Shown here: positions 61,733 to 64,000 of the stretch, piece after piece
Layout of the letters: each line of letters begins with the position of its first letter
Numbering within the stretch: the stretch's first letter is position 1
Origin: an uncultured Siphonobacter sp.
GTDB lineage: Bacteria > Bacteroidota > Bacteroidia > Cytophagales > Spirosomataceae
Direction of reading: 5' to 3'
Length of the DNA: 64,000 nt
Assembly: GCA_913775095.1 (NCBI GenBank)
Contig: CAJYIW010000024.1
Coordinates: 124,001 to 188,000, forward strand
Position numbers and translations under genes: made by a program
Notes under the pieces: generated by a model
Database searches by the model: none
Told to the model about the DNA's origin: nothing
What the model saw: only the letters and a program-made list of their open reading frames with translations

Positions 61733-62933
61733 GTCTTAATCGTACCTTATTGGAATTGAAATAAAAAGAGGCGGCTAAACGAGTTGAAGCAGATCGAGTC
61801 TTAATCGTACCTTATTGGAATTGAAATATACTCAGCCCGAAGGGTGACCTTCTTTTCAGTAATGTCTTAATCGTACCTTATTGGAATTGAAATAACTTCA
61901 AAACAAACCTTAGTAGCTTAACAGATAACGGTCTTAATCGTACCTTATTGGAATTGAAATATTTCCAAATCTCCTTTGCGGGCGTACCGATACGAAGTCT
62001 TAATCGTACCTTATTGGAATTGAAATAAGGTTTTCGTACCACTCCCAAAGCCACTCCCAGTAGTCTTAATCGTACCTTATTGGAATTGAAATGCAAGTAG
62101 ACCTCTAATGGTAGCACCCTCAGATTTTGTCTTAATCGTACCTTATTGGAATTGAAATATATTGTAGATGGTCGCAGCAAGCCAGGTTACGAAATGTCTT
62201 AATCGTACCTTATTGGAATTGAAATGGCGATTGCCTGTAAAGATGTTGCTGCCTCCCGATAGTCTTAATCGTACCTTATTGGAATTGAAATATAGAAATG
62301 GTCTGCGTTCCGGGAAGTACAGGGAAGTCTTAATCGTACCTTATTGGAATTGAAATATGACCGGCTGTATTTGCAGGAAATGTGCTACGAAGTCTTAATC
62401 GTACCTTATTGGAATTGAAAATAGAGATGCCAAAAAGGCTGAGCTCACATCCCTAAGCGGTCTTAATCGTACCTTATTGGAATTGAAATGGATTCGGACA
62501 TGCTCCGGCTTCTGGATAGTCCTAAGTCTTAATCGTACCTTATTGGAATTGAAATTTCTTTGACTGGAGTTTTGAAACAGGCGAAGAAATGGTCTTAATC
62601 GTACCTTATTGGAATTGAAATAAGATAATTTGGGTTGGTTTTGCTATATACATGACGTCTTAATCGTACCTTATTGGAATTGAAATAGGTCACGGTGCTT
62701 TTTCGCATCGTGACCTTCTGTGTCTTAATTGTACCTTATTGGAATTGAAATCCAGGGAAGCCTGGTTTTTTTGTTCTTCGTCCGCCTGTCTTAATCGTAC
62801 CTTATTGGAATTGAAATAAAGAAATTTATCGGGAATTCCGTACCTCCCAAGTAGTCTTAATCGTACCTTATTGGAATTAAAATCGAAAACACCGCCGAAT
62901 TGTATTGACCCCACAACTTATCTTAATCGTACC
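61733..62933 (+). CRISPR. CRISPR array, 18 full 30-nt repeats plus one truncated, 18 spacers
   Basis: Repeat starts GTCTTAATCGTACC and ends GGAATTGAAAT (30 nt). Repeat starts: 61733, 61798, 61864, 61931, 61997, 62063, 62129, 62196, 62262, 62327, 62392, 62460, 62526, 62592, 62657, 62722, 62788, 62854; a truncated copy (first 14 nt only, first base changed) is at 62920. Spacers are 35-38 nt, all different. Variants: base 30 T to A at 62392, base 9 C to T at 62722, base 26 G to A at 62854. The ATTGAAAT 3' end and spacer length suit type I-B or type III systems. No cas gene is recognisable on either side within the window. Confidence 0.97.
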
Positions 62934-62987
62934 AGGCCTGAAGGCACGCTCGGATTTTCACTTAGGATACGCCCCCGGAATCAGAGC

Positions 62988-64000
62988 TTAATTAATTTCA
63001 TTCTTCTTGACCTCAAACGTATACGTCTGACTTCCGCTCAGGCCGGACGAACTTACCCCCTGCACTACGACGCGGTAATGGCCGGACAAATCGGAAGTGA
63101 AGAATTGCAGCGGCTGCCTGCCTTTCGCCTTCGGCTCCCAGAAGAGTAAGGGACGGAAATCGGCCGTACGGCTTTCGCGTTGGGCAGGCGTATCGTAACG
63201 CGGTGAATAAAACTCCCGACTGGCCTGAACGCCTTCATAGGAAGTCACCAGCCCTTCGGGCTGATACCCCGCTATATCTCCTTTGTAGCTCAGAAAACTA
63301 ACGATTCCGTTGAAAACGGCCGGCCCCAGGGCGTATCGTTTGTTGACAATGTCCAGCCGTTTAATTTTCAGTGGATCAATCGCTAACAATTTATTCAGAT
63401 CAAAGATCGGTACGCCATCGAGCAGCACCATGGGTGGATAGGTAAAGTTGTAATCCGTTCGTCCCACCATTAAAAAGCGGAAACGCCCCTGCGAACGTCG
63501 AACATCTACTTCGGGAACGTATTCCCGCATGACTTCTTCCAGGACCGGGAATCGCGTGTAGGCATCCAGGTAATAGGTCTGGTCGGCCCGTCCGTAAAAA
63601 AAGGCCGTATCCGGAAGAGCTGAGTTCTGATACAGCGGCAGGTACGCATTCCGAACCTGCATATTGATGCTCCGACTCAGCAATGAGCTTTCTTCTTTGG
63701 GATTAACGGAAAAAACGGGCAGACTGCGGGAAGAATACTGATCCGAAAAAGAACTTTCCAGCTCGACCTGATGCAGACTATCGGCCGTCTGTACGACAAT
63801 TTCATTCAGGCCCCTGAAATGACGCATTTCGAAAAATACCCGTCCGTCCGAGTCACTTATGGCGGGATACACCCACAAATCACGCCCCGGAGCATTCATG
63901 TACACCTGAGCTCCTCTCACGGGCTTCCCGTTCGCATCCGTCACTTTTCCCCAGACGATGTGATCTTCGTATTCAGGAATATGTTTGAGGGGATTTTTCC
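62988..64000 (-). CDS. Surface protein with carboxypeptidase-like and TonB-plug-like domains (5' end cut by window edge)
   Basis: At least 336 residues; the frame is open through the right window edge, and the GTG at 63944 is internal (upstream codons read HIPEYEDHIVWGKVTDA). IVWGKVTDANGKPVRGAQVYM is a CarboxypepD_reg-like/bacterial Ig-like domain. Further on, YPPMVLLDGVPIFD with PLKIKRLDIVN and AVFNGIVSFLSYKGD is the plug-domain pattern of SusC-type receptors, but no beta-barrel follows and the protein ends with a short Ig-like strand set. Such plug-bearing, barrel-less envelope proteins are known in Bacteroidota, often with alpha-2-macroglobulin-like regions; their role is unclear. Confidence 0.75.
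   Translation of the reverse strand, partial: KNPLKHIPEYEDHIVWGKVTDANGKPVRGAQVYMNAPGRDLWVYPAISDSDGRVFFEMRHFRGLNEIVVQTADSLHQVELESSFSDQYSSRSLPVFSVNPKEESSLLSRSINMQVRNAYLPLYQNSALPDTAFFYGRADQTYYLDAYTRFPVLEEVMREYVPEVDVRRSQGRFRFLMVGRTDYNFTYPPMVLLDGVPIFDLNKLLAIDPLKIKRLDIVNKRYALGPAVFNGIVSFLSYKGDIAGYQPEGLVTSYEGVQASREFYSPRYDTPAQRESRTADFRPLLFWEPKAKGRQPLQFFTSDLSGHYRVVVQGVSSSGLSGSQTYTFEVKKNEIN

Noticed and set aside
61878-62914. Open frames with a repeating YFNSNKVRLR peptide
   Set aside because: They are the CRISPR repeat read on the minus strand, not a repeat protein.
62934-64000. Possible cas gene next to the array
   Set aside because: The neighbouring minus-strand frame has carboxypeptidase-like and plug-like segments, with no Cas motif.

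Overview
The window comes from a Bacteroidota chromosome, most likely order Cytophagales (Spirosomataceae-like). The evidence is two SusC/SusD outer-membrane pairs, many lipoboxed or Sec-exported glycoside hydrolases, a YtxJ bacillithiol-type protein, a DUF2851 protein, weak Shine-Dalgarno sites, and dispersed hairpin repeats between genes. Every gene from base 1 to 53239 is on the minus strand. After that the window holds mixed-strand housekeeping genes and a CRISPR array. No rRNA, tRNA, transposase or cas gene was recognised.

Region A (1-20092, read right to left) is a polysaccharide utilisation locus. SusC and SusD are followed by a GH140-type apiosidase, a GH43-like protein, an unassigned beta-propeller protein, a sialate O-acetylesterase-type SGNH esterase, a GH2 enzyme, a GH78 alpha-L-rhamnosidase, a BNR/sialidase-fold protein, an esterase with an STN-like N-terminus, and a TIM-barrel isomerase/epimerase cut by the left edge. 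The set suits rhamnose-, galactose-, arabinose- and apiose-bearing acetylated pectin side chains.

Region B (20339-31909) is a sugar catabolic operon ending in a clear terminator. A DeoR repressor is followed by an L-fucose-isomerase-like enzyme, a two-subunit transketolase, an RbsB-like lipoprotein, a DUF2291 protein, RbsA-like ATPase, RbsC-like permease, an FGGY kinase and a DUF5060/DUF4038 hydrolase. Isomerase, kinase and split transketolase together match the published transketolase-type D-apiose route. With the apiosidase next door, I infer a complete apiose release, import and catabolism locus.

Region C (32193-51760) holds further pectin and glycan genes: a large beta-helix protein with a second catalytic-looking domain, a PL1 pectate lyase, GH20, a DUF2264 protein, and SusC-SusD-GH106 alpha-L-rhamnosidase. 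Scattered among them are endonuclease III, a YdeI/DUF1801 protein and an outer-membrane barrel gene broken by one in-frame stop.

Region D (52070-64000) holds a PepSY membrane protein, DUF2851, a JmjC/cupin-like oxygenase, rsgA, waaA, YtxJ, an aldo/keto reductase lacking its catalytic His, a HAD phosphatase, a CRISPR array of 18 full repeats plus one truncated, and an edge-truncated surface protein. Intergenic DNA is rich in short palindromic repeat families, one of which has become part of an esterase reading frame.
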